Source of the DNA: CAAGNP01 sp045595965
GTDB lineage: Bacteria; Bacteroidota; Bacteroidia; Bacteroidales; UBA932
DNA: 53,750 nt
Assembly: GCA_045595965.1 (NCBI GenBank)
Contig: JAZOBN010000013.1
Span: 1-53,750, forward strand
Direction of reading: 5' to 3'
Shown here piece by piece: positions 8,152 through 16,045 of this stretch. The notes beneath the pieces are model-generated. The model did no database searches and had not been told where the DNA came from. It worked only from the letters and a program-made list of their open reading frames with translations. Each line of letters opens with the position of its first letter. Positions within the stretch are counted from its first letter, which is position 1. Made by a program: the position numbers and the translations under genes.

Positions 8152-10301
8152 TAGATTACGATATCAATAAAATTTGTTCCCTATACCCCAAAGAGGAGCA
8201 GGAGAAGATTATAAAGGCATACGGGATAGCCTATGAAGTACTGAAAGATAAAACCAGGGAGAACGGTCACCCGTTTATCGAACACCCTCTCGGAGTTGCT
8301 GCCATTACAGCAAAGGAGATCGGTCTGACCTACGACTGCATCGTTGCTATTTTTCTACACGAAGCTCTCCGCTTCCACCCTACCCTCCTCGACGAGCTCC
8401 CTAAAGGGGCATTCGACAGGGAGGTGATTGATATTGCAATCAATCTCAATAAAATTGCCGCTATCAAGCCCAAAGAGACCAAACTTGAAGCAGAAAACTA
8501 CAAACGTCTGATTGTCTCTTTCTCTTCCGATCCAAGGGTGGTAATCATCAAACTTGCAGACCGTCTGGAGGTAATGAGAAACATTGCCCTCCTCCCTAAG
8601 GATTCGCAGGAGCGGAAAGTGGCAGAGACATACCTGTTGTACATCCCTATTGCCCACCAATTGGGTCTGTACAGACTTAAAAGCGAACTCGAAGATATTT
8701 TCTTCAAATACAGCGAGCCTGAAAACCACAGGATGGTGACTAACTCCCTCCTCGCGACAGAAAGGGAGAGAAACGCATTTATCGAATCATTTATCGACCC
8801 TCTCAAAAAGAAATTGGCCGACAACGGCATATCATACACACTCAAAAGCAGGACCAAGACCGCCTACTCCATCTGGAAGAAGATGCAAAAGCAGGGGGTA
8901 ACATTCGAAGGGGTCGCTGACGTCTTCGCTATCCGCATCATCATCGATTCGCCCGAAGAGCGGGAAGTGGAGCACGCCCTGTGCTGGAAAGTATACTCTA
9001 TTGTAACAGCGGAGTATACCCCCGACACTAACCGTCTTCGCGATTGGCTGAGTGCCCCTAAATCGAACGGCTACGAATCGCTCCACACTACAGTAAAAGA
9101 CTCCAAAGGGAATGTTGTCGAGGTTCAGATCCGAACCCGCAGAATGGATGATATCGCTGAAAACGGACTTGCAGCCCACTGGTCCTACAAAGGGATCAAA
9201 GGGGATGGTGTCCTCACCCAATGGCTCAACGATGTGAAAGAGGCTATGCAGAGCGGAGAGAAGAGCAGTTATGAGTATGTATCTAATATGGTAAAAGATG
9301 ACGTTTTCGTATTTACCCCCGACGGTACACTCAGAAGGCTGAAAGCAGATGCCACAGTACTTGACTTTGCATTCGATATACATACCAATCTGGGACTTCG
9401 CTGTACAGGAGCCAAGGTGGACGGGAAGATCGTGAACATCCGCGAAAAACTCACCACCGGCAGTGTCGTGGAGATTCTCAGCAGCAAAAACCAGAAGCCA
9501 GCCTCCGACTGGCTCAATTATGTAGTCACATCCAAAGCCCGCAGCAAGATCAAACAGAAACTGAAGGAGGATGAGCTGAAGAAATCCAAGGAGGGGAAAG
9601 AGTTGCTGGAGCGCCGTCTCAAAAACTGGAAACTCGAAATCAATGACGAAACCATAACAGCCCTCTGCAAAAAGTACGGCAAAAAGGATGTCCACGCATT
9701 CTATGAGGCGATCGGTGATGAGAAGATCAACGTGATGGAGATCAAAGAGTACTTGACTGCACTCAAGGAGGGTAATGATGATAACGGGACAAAACAGATA
9801 GAGACAGTCAAGGGTGAGGAGCATAAGAAAAAGAGGGGTGGCGAGAGTGACTATCTTATAATAGATGGCAAACTCGGACAGGTAGGATACAAAATGGCCA
9901 AATGCTGTAACCCTATCTTCGGAGATGAGGTATTCGGTTTTGTTTCGATCAAAGAGGGGATCAAGATTCACAGGATATCGTGTCCCAATGCAGCAAGACT
10001 TATCGAGAACTACCCATACAGGATACAGAAAGTGAAATGGAGAGAAGATACTAAAACTTCGGGATTCCAGGCTGCACTAAAAATCATCATCGATGATGCA
10101 TCTGTATTTGCCACCATCCTCGGGATCATCAACGGCTTCAATATCTCCATCCGCTCATCGGCTATGATAGAGAGGGAGAATAAGAGTCGCGGCGAATATG
10201 ACGTGAAGATACAGGTCTCTGTAGGGGACAACAAGCAGCTCGACAAGATCATCTCCACCATCAAAAAGACAAAAGGTGTCGTAACTATCACCAGGGGTTA
10301 G
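8148..10301 (+). CDS. RelA/SpoT-homologue (p)ppGpp synthetase with degenerate HD domain
   Basis: A 717-residue long RSH protein. Order: HD hydrolase-like domain (about 25-190), synthetase domain (about 215-340), TGS (about 385-445), helical region, and ACT-like regulatory domain (about 645-717). The synthetase looks intact: SRTKTAYSIWKKM, DVFAIRIIID, KSNGYESLHTTV, and VEVQIRT with its Glu. The hydrolase site is not canonical: His46, His71 and Asp138 are kept, but the HD pair reads H71-E72 and the following acidic pair is replaced (HEALRF). It is therefore likely a synthetase-biased RelA-type enzyme. It makes the stringent alarmone from ATP and GDP/GTP. Coupled to uvrB by a 4-bp overlap. Confidence 0.92.
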   Translation: MIDYDINKICSLYPKEEQEKIIKAYGIAYEVLKDKTRENGHPFIEHPLGVAAITAKEIGLTYDCIVAIFLHEALRFHPTLLDELPKGAFDREVIDIAINLNKIAAIKPKETKLEAENYKRLIVSFSSDPRVVIIKLADRLEVMRNIALLPKDSQERKVAETYLLYIPIAHQLGLYRLKSELEDIFFKYSEPENHRMVTNSLLATERERNAFIESFIDPLKKKLADNGISYTLKSRTKTAYSIWKKMQKQGVTFEGVADVFAIRIIIDSPEEREVEHALCWKVYSIVTAEYTPDTNRLRDWLSAPKSNGYESLHTTVKDSKGNVVEVQIRTRRMDDIAENGLAAHWSYKGIKGDGVLTQWLNDVKEAMQSGEKSSYEYVSNMVKDDVFVFTPDGTLRRLKADATVLDFAFDIHTNLGLRCTGAKVDGKIVNIREKLTTGSVVEILSSKNQKPASDWLNYVVTSKARSKIKQKLKEDELKKSKEGKELLERRLKNWKLEINDETITALCKKYGKKDVHAFYEAIGDEKINVMEIKEYLTALKEGNDDNGTKQIETVKGEEHKKKRGGESDYLIIDGKLGQVGYKMAKCCNPIFGDEVFGFVSIKEGIKIHRISCPNAARLIENYPYRIQKVKWREDTKTSGFQAALKIIIDDASVFATILGIINGFNISIRSSAMIERENKSRGEYDVKIQVSVGDNKQLDKIISTIKKTKGVVTITRG

Positions 10302-10330
10302 GCCTGCAGTGTATAAACTGGAGACATCGG

Positions 10331-10629
10331 AATTCTGTCACGACGCAACGTCCTACCCGTAATTTTCTTGCGTCGTGGCTGGAAAGTATCTTCTGACGGT
10401 GAAATTCTGTCACGACGCAATGTTCTACCTGTGATTTTCTTGCGTCGTGGCTGGAAAGTCTCTTCTGACGGTGGAATTCTGTCACGACGCAACTTTCTAC
10501 CCGTGATTCTCTTGCGTCGTGGCTGGAAAGTCTCTTCTGACGGTGGAATTCTGTCACGACGCAATGTTCTTCCCGTAATTTTCTTGCGTCGTGGCTGGAA
10601 AGTGTCTTCTATCGGTGGAATTCTGTCAT
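10331..10629. repeat. Tandem array of 72-bp hairpin repeats (4 full units plus a partial)
   Basis: Four units with an exact 72-bp period each carry a 10-bp inverted repeat cacgacgcaa / ttgcgtcgtg: stems at 10339-10348/10368-10377, 10411-10420/10440-10449, 10483-10492/10512-10521 and 10555-10564/10584-10593, each with a 19-base loop. A fifth unit is cut after gaattctgtca near 10628. Between hairpins lies a conserved ggctggaaagt...cttct linker. Because 72 is divisible by three, several frames stay open through the array; these are not genes. A single related hairpin lies at 43685-43723. The array sits between the RSH gene and uvrA. Confidence 0.92.
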
Positions 10630-10691
10630 CCGTTTTCTTCCCCTCTATCCGTTTTTGTAATTTTCAGTCGCAAGGTGTCATCCAAAATGTG

Positions 10692-10699
10692 TATATTTG
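10692..10699 (+). promoter_or_regulatory. -7 element for uvrA
   Basis: TATATTTG matches TAnnTTTG, 18 bases before the ATG at 10718. It rules out the in-frame TTG at 10697, which falls inside the box. No -33 TTTG at the usual distance. Confidence 0.5.
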
Positions 10700-10717
10700 G
10701 CCTCGCAAATGGGGCAG

Positions 10718-13459
10718 ATGAATCACATACGGATAAAAGGGGCGAGGGTCAACAACCTCAAAGGGATTGATATTGACATTCCCCGTGGCAAGTTTATTGT
10801 CATAACCGGAGTTTCCGGCTCCGGAAAATCATCCCTTGCATTCGAAACTCTCTTTGCTGAGGGACAGAGGAGATTTGCCGAAAGCATTTCATCATTTGCC
10901 CGCCAGTTCCTCGGGAGGATGTCCAAACCAGATGTAGAGAGTATAACCGGCATCCCCCCTGCCATTGCCATTGAGCAGAAAGTAAACACCCGCAATCCCC
11001 GCTCAACCGTCGGGACCACCACTGAAATATTTGACTACCTCCGTATCCTGTTTGCGAAGATCGGACGGACCTACTCCCCCATCAGCGGAGAAGAGGTCGT
11101 TTGTGACACAGAAGATAGCGTTCTGAAATATCTCCTCAAGCTGAAAGGGACACTATACCTCCTTTCCCAAATCAAATGGGAGGAGGAGAAATACCGTATT
11201 GAGAAACTGCTCAACCTCAAGGAGCAAGGGTATTCAAGGGTCTATATATCCCCCTCTGACACCGGTGGCCTTGGAGAAATTGTCAGAATTGACAATATTC
11301 TCACCGACATCGAAAAATACTCTTCAAAAGAGGTTCTCCTCCTGATTGACCGTATTTCATTGTCTGATGACCAGGAGAGTGTTGCCCGTATGCTCGACTC
11401 CATCAAAGGGGCATTCAACCAGGGTGACGGATATATCCGTGCTGTTGTCCAGTGTGAAAACGGGGATATCGTATCTAAAGATTTTTCCACTTTGTTTGAG
11501 GCAGACGGGATGAAATTCGACAAACCTCAGGAGTGGATGTTCAATTTCAACAATCCACTGGGGGCATGTCCCACCTGTGGCGGTCTTGGACAGATCATTG
11601 GTATTGATGAGACATTAGTTATCCCCAACGGGGCACTGTCAATATATCAGGAGGCTGTTGCCTGCTGGAGGGGAAAGACAATGAGTTGGTTCCACGAACA
11701 ACTTGTAATGAATGCCCACAAGTTCGGTTTTCCTATCCACACCCCTTACAATCAGCTCACTCAAAGAGAGAAAGATCTCCTTTGGAACGGGAATGAACAT
11801 TTTATAGGCATTCTCGATTTCTTCAAGGAACTAGAATCTAAAAGATATAAGATCCAGAACAAATATATGATCAGCCGCTACTCCGGCAAGACTACATGTC
11901 GCGATTGTGGCGGACACAGATTGAAAAAAGAGGCACTCTATATAAAGATCGGTGGGAAAAACATTGCACAACTCCTCGATATGAATGTGGGGGAATTGTA
12001 CGATTTTTTCTCCAGACTCACCCTAACAGAGTACGAAATGGGGATCGCTTCAAGGGCAATTAAGGAGATTACTCTCCGCCTGAGGTGTCTTGTCGATGTA
12101 GGACTTTCATATCTCACATTGAGCAGGCGATCAAATACACTGAGTGGTGGTGAGAGTCAAAGGGTAAACCTTGTGAGTTCTTTGGGAAACAGCCTTACCG
12201 GGTCAATGTATATTCTTGACGAGCCAAGTATCGGACTCCATCAGAGAGACACACAGAGGTTGATTTCGGTACTCAAACAACTTCGCGACCTCGGCAACAC
12301 AGTTATCGTAGTCGAGCACGATGAGGAGATTATCCGTGCTGCAGACTGGCTTGTTGATATTGGACCCAATGCAGGTGTTTATGGTGGCGAGATTGTCTAT
12401 CAGGGACCTCCGCCACATCTCGACGACACTTTTCCCGCCCATTCCAAATCTCTCACTCTGCAATATCTGTATGGAGAGAAAGTTATCCCCATACCTCAGG
12501 TGAAGAGAAAATGGACACACTATATCGAGGTTTGTGGTGCATGCGAAAATAATCTGAAGAACATTGATGTGAAATTTCCTCTGAAGGTGATGACTGCAGT
12601 GGTGGGTGTTAGTGGCTCAGGCAAATCGACCCTTGTGGGGGACATCCTCTATCCGGCCCTCTCCAGACACATAAGCCAGTTGGGGCCACGACCGGGGGCA
12701 TTCAGAGAGTTGAAAGGTGATCTCTCCAGAATATCATCCATCGAATACGTGGATCAGAATCCGATTGGAAAGAGTTCCCGTTCAAATCCTGTTACCTATC
12801 TCAAAGTATATGATGACATCCGCAAACTCTTCTCCGAGCAGCCTTACGCCAAAATGAATGGATATGGTCACTCCCATTTCTCTTTCAATATTGACGGAGG
12901 GCGGTGTCCGGAGTGTCAGGGAGAAGGTGTCATCAAGATACCTATGCAGTTTATGGCCGACATCACTACCGTCTGTGAATCGTGCGGAGGGAAGAGATTC
13001 CTTCCCGATATTCTTGAGGTGAAATACAAAGGGAGAGATATCAACGATATCCTCAACATGTCGGTAGATGAGGCTATTGAGTTTTTCTCATCTCAAAGTG
13101 AACCTGCTGCAAAAAGGATTGCCGAGAAGCTGAAACCTCTTCAATATGTAGGATTGAATTACATCCAGCTGGGACAAAGCAGCAGCACACTCAGCGGAGG
13201 GGAGAGCCAAAGGGTTAAACTTGCATCATTTCTGGGCAAGGATAATGACGCCACAGGGTCAATCCTGTTTATCTTTGACGAGCCGACAACCGGACTTCAT
13301 TTCGATGACATAAGCAAACTTCTCGACTCCTTCAATGCACTTCTGGACAAAGGGCACACGATTATAGTCGTGGAACACAACCCATATATCATCGCTGCGG
13401 CCGACCACATCATTGAGCTCGGCCCAGAAGGTGGCGACCAGGGGGGATATCTGATATAA
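10718..13459 (+). CDS. uvrA: UvrABC system protein A
   Basis: A 913-residue ABC-type ATPase that scans DNA for lesions and loads UvrB. Seen: first Walker A GVSGSGKSSLAFE, RFAESISSFARQFLGRM, zinc module cysteines CPTCGG and CRDCGG, signature LSGGESQRV twice, second Walker A GVSGSGKSTLVGD, C-terminal zinc finger CPECQGEG...CESCGGKRF, and Walker B ILDEPSIGLH / IFDEPTTGLHF. Start set at the ATG at 10718 because MNHIRIKGARVNNLKGID matches the family N-terminus; an ATG at 10709 is also possible. Slightly shorter than the usual 940 residues but with all domains. Own promoter, after the repeat array; its end lies 2 bp from the convergent radical SAM gene. Confidence 0.97.
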   Translation: MNHIRIKGARVNNLKGIDIDIPRGKFIVITGVSGSGKSSLAFETLFAEGQRRFAESISSFARQFLGRMSKPDVESITGIPPAIAIEQKVNTRNPRSTVGTTTEIFDYLRILFAKIGRTYSPISGEEVVCDTEDSVLKYLLKLKGTLYLLSQIKWEEEKYRIEKLLNLKEQGYSRVYISPSDTGGLGEIVRIDNILTDIEKYSSKEVLLLIDRISLSDDQESVARMLDSIKGAFNQGDGYIRAVVQCENGDIVSKDFSTLFEADGMKFDKPQEWMFNFNNPLGACPTCGGLGQIIGIDETLVIPNGALSIYQEAVACWRGKTMSWFHEQLVMNAHKFGFPIHTPYNQLTQREKDLLWNGNEHFIGILDFFKELESKRYKIQNKYMISRYSGKTTCRDCGGHRLKKEALYIKIGGKNIAQLLDMNVGELYDFFSRLTLTEYEMGIASRAIKEITLRLRCLVDVGLSYLTLSRRSNTLSGGESQRVNLVSSLGNSLTGSMYILDEPSIGLHQRDTQRLISVLKQLRDLGNTVIVVEHDEEIIRAADWLVDIGPNAGVYGGEIVYQGPPPHLDDTFPAHSKSLTLQYLYGEKVIPIPQVKRKWTHYIEVCGACENNLKNIDVKFPLKVMTAVVGVSGSGKSTLVGDILYPALSRHISQLGPRPGAFRELKGDLSRISSIEYVDQNPIGKSSRSNPVTYLKVYDDIRKLFSEQPYAKMNGYGHSHFSFNIDGGRCPECQGEGVIKIPMQFMADITTVCESCGGKRFLPDILEVKYKGRDINDILNMSVDEAIEFFSSQSEPAAKRIAEKLKPLQYVGLNYIQLGQSSSTLSGGESQRVKLASFLGKDNDATGSILFIFDEPTTGLHFDDISKLLDSFNALLDKGHTIIVVEHNPYIIAAADHIIELGPEGGDQGGYLI

Positions 13460-13461
13460 TA

Positions 13462-14145
13462 CTACCCTACGCCCAAGTCAGTATTCTGCAGAAGAATCTC
13501 TATAGAGGGGTGATCTTTGTATTTGGGATAGACTTCATCTCCGAACCACTTTATGAGTTCTGCATCTGCCTCCACCTCTGTTCCATTAGGACAAAAAACA
13601 TTTACACTCATATATTCAAAGTGTTTGAGTGCGGTTTCAATATCTCTTACTATATGATCCTGAGACTCCCCTTTTGTTCCACACAACAGGCACACTCCAC
13701 AGAAGTGGCGTGCTATCTCCTCGGGTGTTACCCCATCTGGAATACCTTTGTTCCAACACCGTCTCAGAGCAGGATCAAAACTCTCTATTCCACAACGGAA
13801 TTTAACTTTGATTGGGGAAAATTGGGCAGCAAACCCGGCAAGGAGGTTACGGTACATATAGTGAGCCTCGAACCAGATGGTATGGATCCCCTTCTTAATG
13901 GCAATCTCTCTCAGGTATTGTACCGTTTGCGGATCTAGTTCGGGGGCAGAACCTGAATTGATAACATCCAGCACCCCATAGCACCCGGTCACCCGATCAA
14001 GAACCACTTTATTCACCCCAAACGGATCTGCACTCACATCTTGGTGATAGTCGCAAAATGTACATTTCCCCCAACGGCAACCTCTCCCTTGAAGGAGTAC
14101 AAATTCCCTTGGCAGCTTGGTTTCTATTTTTGAATACCTCTCCAT
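13462..14145 (-). CDS. Radical SAM protein, possible queuine salvage enzyme
   Basis: A protein of 227 residues from the ATG at 14145 (a TTG eight codons upstream would overlap the transporter gene). Near the N-terminus it has GCRWGKCTFCDYH, with cysteines spaced CX4CX2C rather than the usual CX3CX2C of radical SAM enzymes; then DVINSGSAPELD and FRCGIESFD, which fit the SAM-binding strands of a compact TIM-barrel. It lies 4 bp after the queuosine-precursor transporter. Known context: some bacteria salvage queuine with a radical SAM queuine lyase (QueL) next to such transporters. The QueL role is an inference from context and size; family membership as radical SAM is firmer. Confidence 0.7.
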   Translation of the reverse strand: MERYSKIETKLPREFVLLQGRGCRWGKCTFCDYHQDVSADPFGVNKVVLDRVTGCYGVLDVINSGSAPELDPQTVQYLREIAIKKGIHTIWFEAHYMYRNLLAGFAAQFSPIKVKFRCGIESFDPALRRCWNKGIPDGVTPEEIARHFCGVCLLCGTKGESQDHIVRDIETALKHFEYMSVNVFCPNGTEVEADAELIKWFGDEVYPKYKDHPSIEILLQNTDLGVG

Positions 14146-14149
14146 AGGG

Positions 14150-14833
14150 TCAACGTGTCTTTCTTGCAATATAACCCTTTATCCCGTGGACCAGAGCGTA
14201 TGCCATCGGGGTGCCGAACAGCGCCTCTATTGTCAATTTACTACAATATTGGAAAAGGATCATCATCAATAGGTCCCTGGTGGTAAGTGTCCCTGCAAAT
14301 GCAATGAGGACAAATGGTATTGAATCAAATACATAACCAATTGTAGAACTACCTATTGTTCTGAGCCACAAATATTTTCCTTTGGTCCTGATTTTTATTT
14401 TCTCCATAATCCATGCATTGGAAAGTTCTCCAAGCAGAAATCCGACAAGCGATGCAAATACTATCCTGGGGACATATCCGAAAAGAAGATTGTATGCTTG
14501 CTCCGTCTCGGCCATATAGTCGGGAGATGGAAGGAGCACCCCAAGATATGTGAATACCACCATAATGATATTGCACATCACTGTCAGTAGAATTATTTTC
14601 TTTGAGGTCTTGAATCCCCAGATCTCTGTGAGGACATCCCCCAACATATATGCAAAAGGGAATGTAAGGGTCCCGGCATCAAAATAGAAGAGCCCGAAGA
14701 TCCCGATAACTTTAACCGCCATTACATTCGACACCAGATAGAGGGTAACGAAGATCGCCGTTACGACCATAAGAGATGTATCAAAGAATGCTCGGTTTTT
14801 TGAAGGGTTGTCCGATACCTTGTTCATAAACAT
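14150..14833 (-). CDS. Queuosine precursor transporter (YhhQ/QPTR family)
   Basis: An integral membrane protein of about 227 residues with roughly six hydrophobic segments. Family features: TLYLVSNVMAVKVIG, FDAGTLTFPFAYMLGDVLTEIWG, and LLGELSNAWIMEKIK. The family (COG1738) imports queuosine precursors such as preQ0, preQ1 or queuine. Start placed at the ATG at 14833 (14827 also possible): a minus-strand -7 box TATATTTG lies at 14856-14849, so a longer frame beginning with TTG at 14905 starts upstream of the promoter. It heads a two-gene operon with the radical SAM gene. A decayed, divergent paralogue of this gene lies at 17186-17543 on the other strand. Confidence 0.88.
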   Translation of the reverse strand: MFMNKVSDNPSKNRAFFDTSLMVVTAIFVTLYLVSNVMAVKVIGIFGLFYFDAGTLTFPFAYMLGDVLTEIWGFKTSKKIILLTVMCNIIMVVFTYLGVLLPSPDYMAETEQAYNLLFGYVPRIVFASLVGFLLGELSNAWIMEKIKIRTKGKYLWLRTIGSSTIGYVFDSIPFVLIAFAGTLTTRDLLMMILFQYCSKLTIEALFGTPMAYALVHGIKGYIARKTR

Positions 14834-14848
14834 TTTTATTAACGGCGG

Positions 14849-14856
14849 CAAATATA
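14849..14856 (-). promoter_or_regulatory. -7 element for the queuosine transporter operon
   Basis: Minus-strand TATATTTG, 16 bases before the ATG at 14833; matches TAnnTTTG. Confidence 0.45.
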
Positions 14857-14917
14857 GAAAAAAAGGAATAGTGTTTGATATTGTTTTTATAATTACTAAC
14901 GACAAAAGAGAAATATT

Positions 14918-15760
14918 ATGAAAAGATATATAGGCAAAATAGCATTGGTAACCGGAGGTGCAAACGGCATAGGAAAGGCTACAACAAAAAGATTATGTGA
15001 AGAGGGTGCAACCGTAGTTATTGCAGATTTCAACCTCAAAAGCGCACAGGAATATGCGTCACAGCTCAATTCACAAGGGCATTCTGCCCTCGCAATATAC
15101 TTTAATGCCCTTGAAACAGAGAGTTGCAGGGAGATAGTGGAAAAGACGGTGGAGATATACGGGAAGATTGATGTTCTGGTAAATGTGGTAGGAGGGAACA
15201 ACCTGCATAAAGATCTGGCTGCAGGGGAGTTGGATATAGATTATTTCGATGAACTGATGCACTTGAACGTAAGAAGTATGATTGTCTCCATACAGAGCGC
15301 ATTGAGGTATATGAAAAAAGAAAAAAGGGGGGCTATTGTCAATATCTCCTCTATTGGGGGGCTCACAGGCGATTACAGGGGGACTCTCTATGGAATTGCC
15401 AAAGCAGGGGTGATAAATCTTACCCGCTATATAGCCTCTCAATATGGAAAATTCGGAATAAGGTGCAACTCCGTAGCGCCGGGTCTCGTTCTGACCCCTG
15501 CTGCCAAACAGAACCTTACCGATCAGGAAGACAAGATTTATTTGAAACATCTCCCGCTTCCATATCTTGGAGAGCCTGAGCAAATTGCTGCAACGGTAGC
15601 ATTCCTTGCCTCCTCAGATGCTGCTTACATCACAGGACAGACTTTAGTTGCAGATGGTGGGATGACCTGTCACAACCCTACAATCGCCGATATGGCTGCC
15701 CTGTCCAATCCCGAGAAACTCACCATGACATTCAGCGACTCTGGAACAGAGTGGAGATAA
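14918..15760 (+). CDS. SDR family oxidoreductase
   Basis: A 280-residue classical short-chain dehydrogenase. NAD(P)-binding VTGGANGIGKA at about 9-19, NVVGGNN after strand 4 (in place of NNAG), catalytic Ser in NISSIGGLTG, YGIAKAG carrying the YxxxK pair, and the C-terminal SSDAAYITGQTLVADGG typical of the family. The last 25 residues extend beyond the usual SDR end. Substrate unknown; classical SDRs oxidise or reduce alcohol/ketone groups on sugars, steroids or acyl chains. It stands alone: divergent from the transporter and closed by a terminator at 15763. Confidence 0.88.
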   Translation: MKRYIGKIALVTGGANGIGKATTKRLCEEGATVVIADFNLKSAQEYASQLNSQGHSALAIYFNALETESCREIVEKTVEIYGKIDVLVNVVGGNNLHKDLAAGELDIDYFDELMHLNVRSMIVSIQSALRYMKKEKRGAIVNISSIGGLTGDYRGTLYGIAKAGVINLTRYIASQYGKFGIRCNSVAPGLVLTPAAKQNLTDQEDKIYLKHLPLPYLGEPEQIAATVAFLASSDAAYITGQTLVADGGMTCHNPTIADMAALSNPEKLTMTFSDSGTEWR

Positions 15761-15762
15761 AT

Positions 15763-15784
15763 AATTAGTAGCACTAATTTTTTC
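15763..15784 (+). terminator. Intrinsic terminator after the SDR gene
   Basis: Perfect 7-bp stem aattagt/actaatt around a 3-base loop (15763-15779) running into six Ts (15778-15783). Confidence 0.7.
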
Positions 15785-15893
15785 ATAGGCATTATCACAA
15801 AATATCGTTTTTTTGTGAATTATTTTTATCTATACAAAGTATGAAAGATTCAACTTTATCATAAACTTTTATTAACATTTTAATTTTTAGCCT

Positions 15894-16022
15894 ATGAAAA
15901 AGTTAAATGTCTACGAACCTCCTACACTTGAGGCTTTCTATCTCGCTGTAGAGCAAGGTTTTGCCCAGTCTTCAACTAATGAGCCAAAATGGGATGGCTT
16001 CGATAATGAACAACAATGGTAA
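15894..16022 (+). CDS. Small 42-residue peptide upstream of lipoprotein
   Basis: ATG at 15894 to TAA at 16020-16022 gives MKKLNVYEPPTLEAFYLAVE... ending DGFDNEQQW. No signal peptide. It contains a VYEPPTLEAFYL segment followed by an acidic, Asn/Trp-containing tail. It resembles small peptides often found directly before fimbrillin-like or other lipoprotein genes in Bacteroidales, by recollection rather than search. It is 23 bp before the lipoprotein gene, so probably co-transcribed. Function unknown. Confidence 0.6.
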   Translation: MKKLNVYEPPTLEAFYLAVEQGFAQSSTNEPKWDGFDNEQQW

Positions 16023-16045
16023 CCAATGTCTGACAAAAAATTATT

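Noticed and set aside
8832..9971. 379-residue open frame opposite the RSH gene
   Set aside because: It lies antisense to a clearly conserved protein, with no recognisable domain; a shadow of the coding strand.
10331..10629. Possible CRISPR array
   Set aside because: Spacers between stems are nearly identical rather than unique, units are 72 bp with internal hairpins, and no cas genes are near.
10288..10721. Three overlapping open frames across the 72-bp array (two on minus, one on plus)
   Set aside because: The period is a multiple of three, so the frames are open by chance of repetition; the translations are repetitive and start in the array.
14834..14905. Longer N-terminus of the queuosine transporter starting at TTG 14905
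   Set aside because: The -7 box at 14856-14849 lies downstream of that start.
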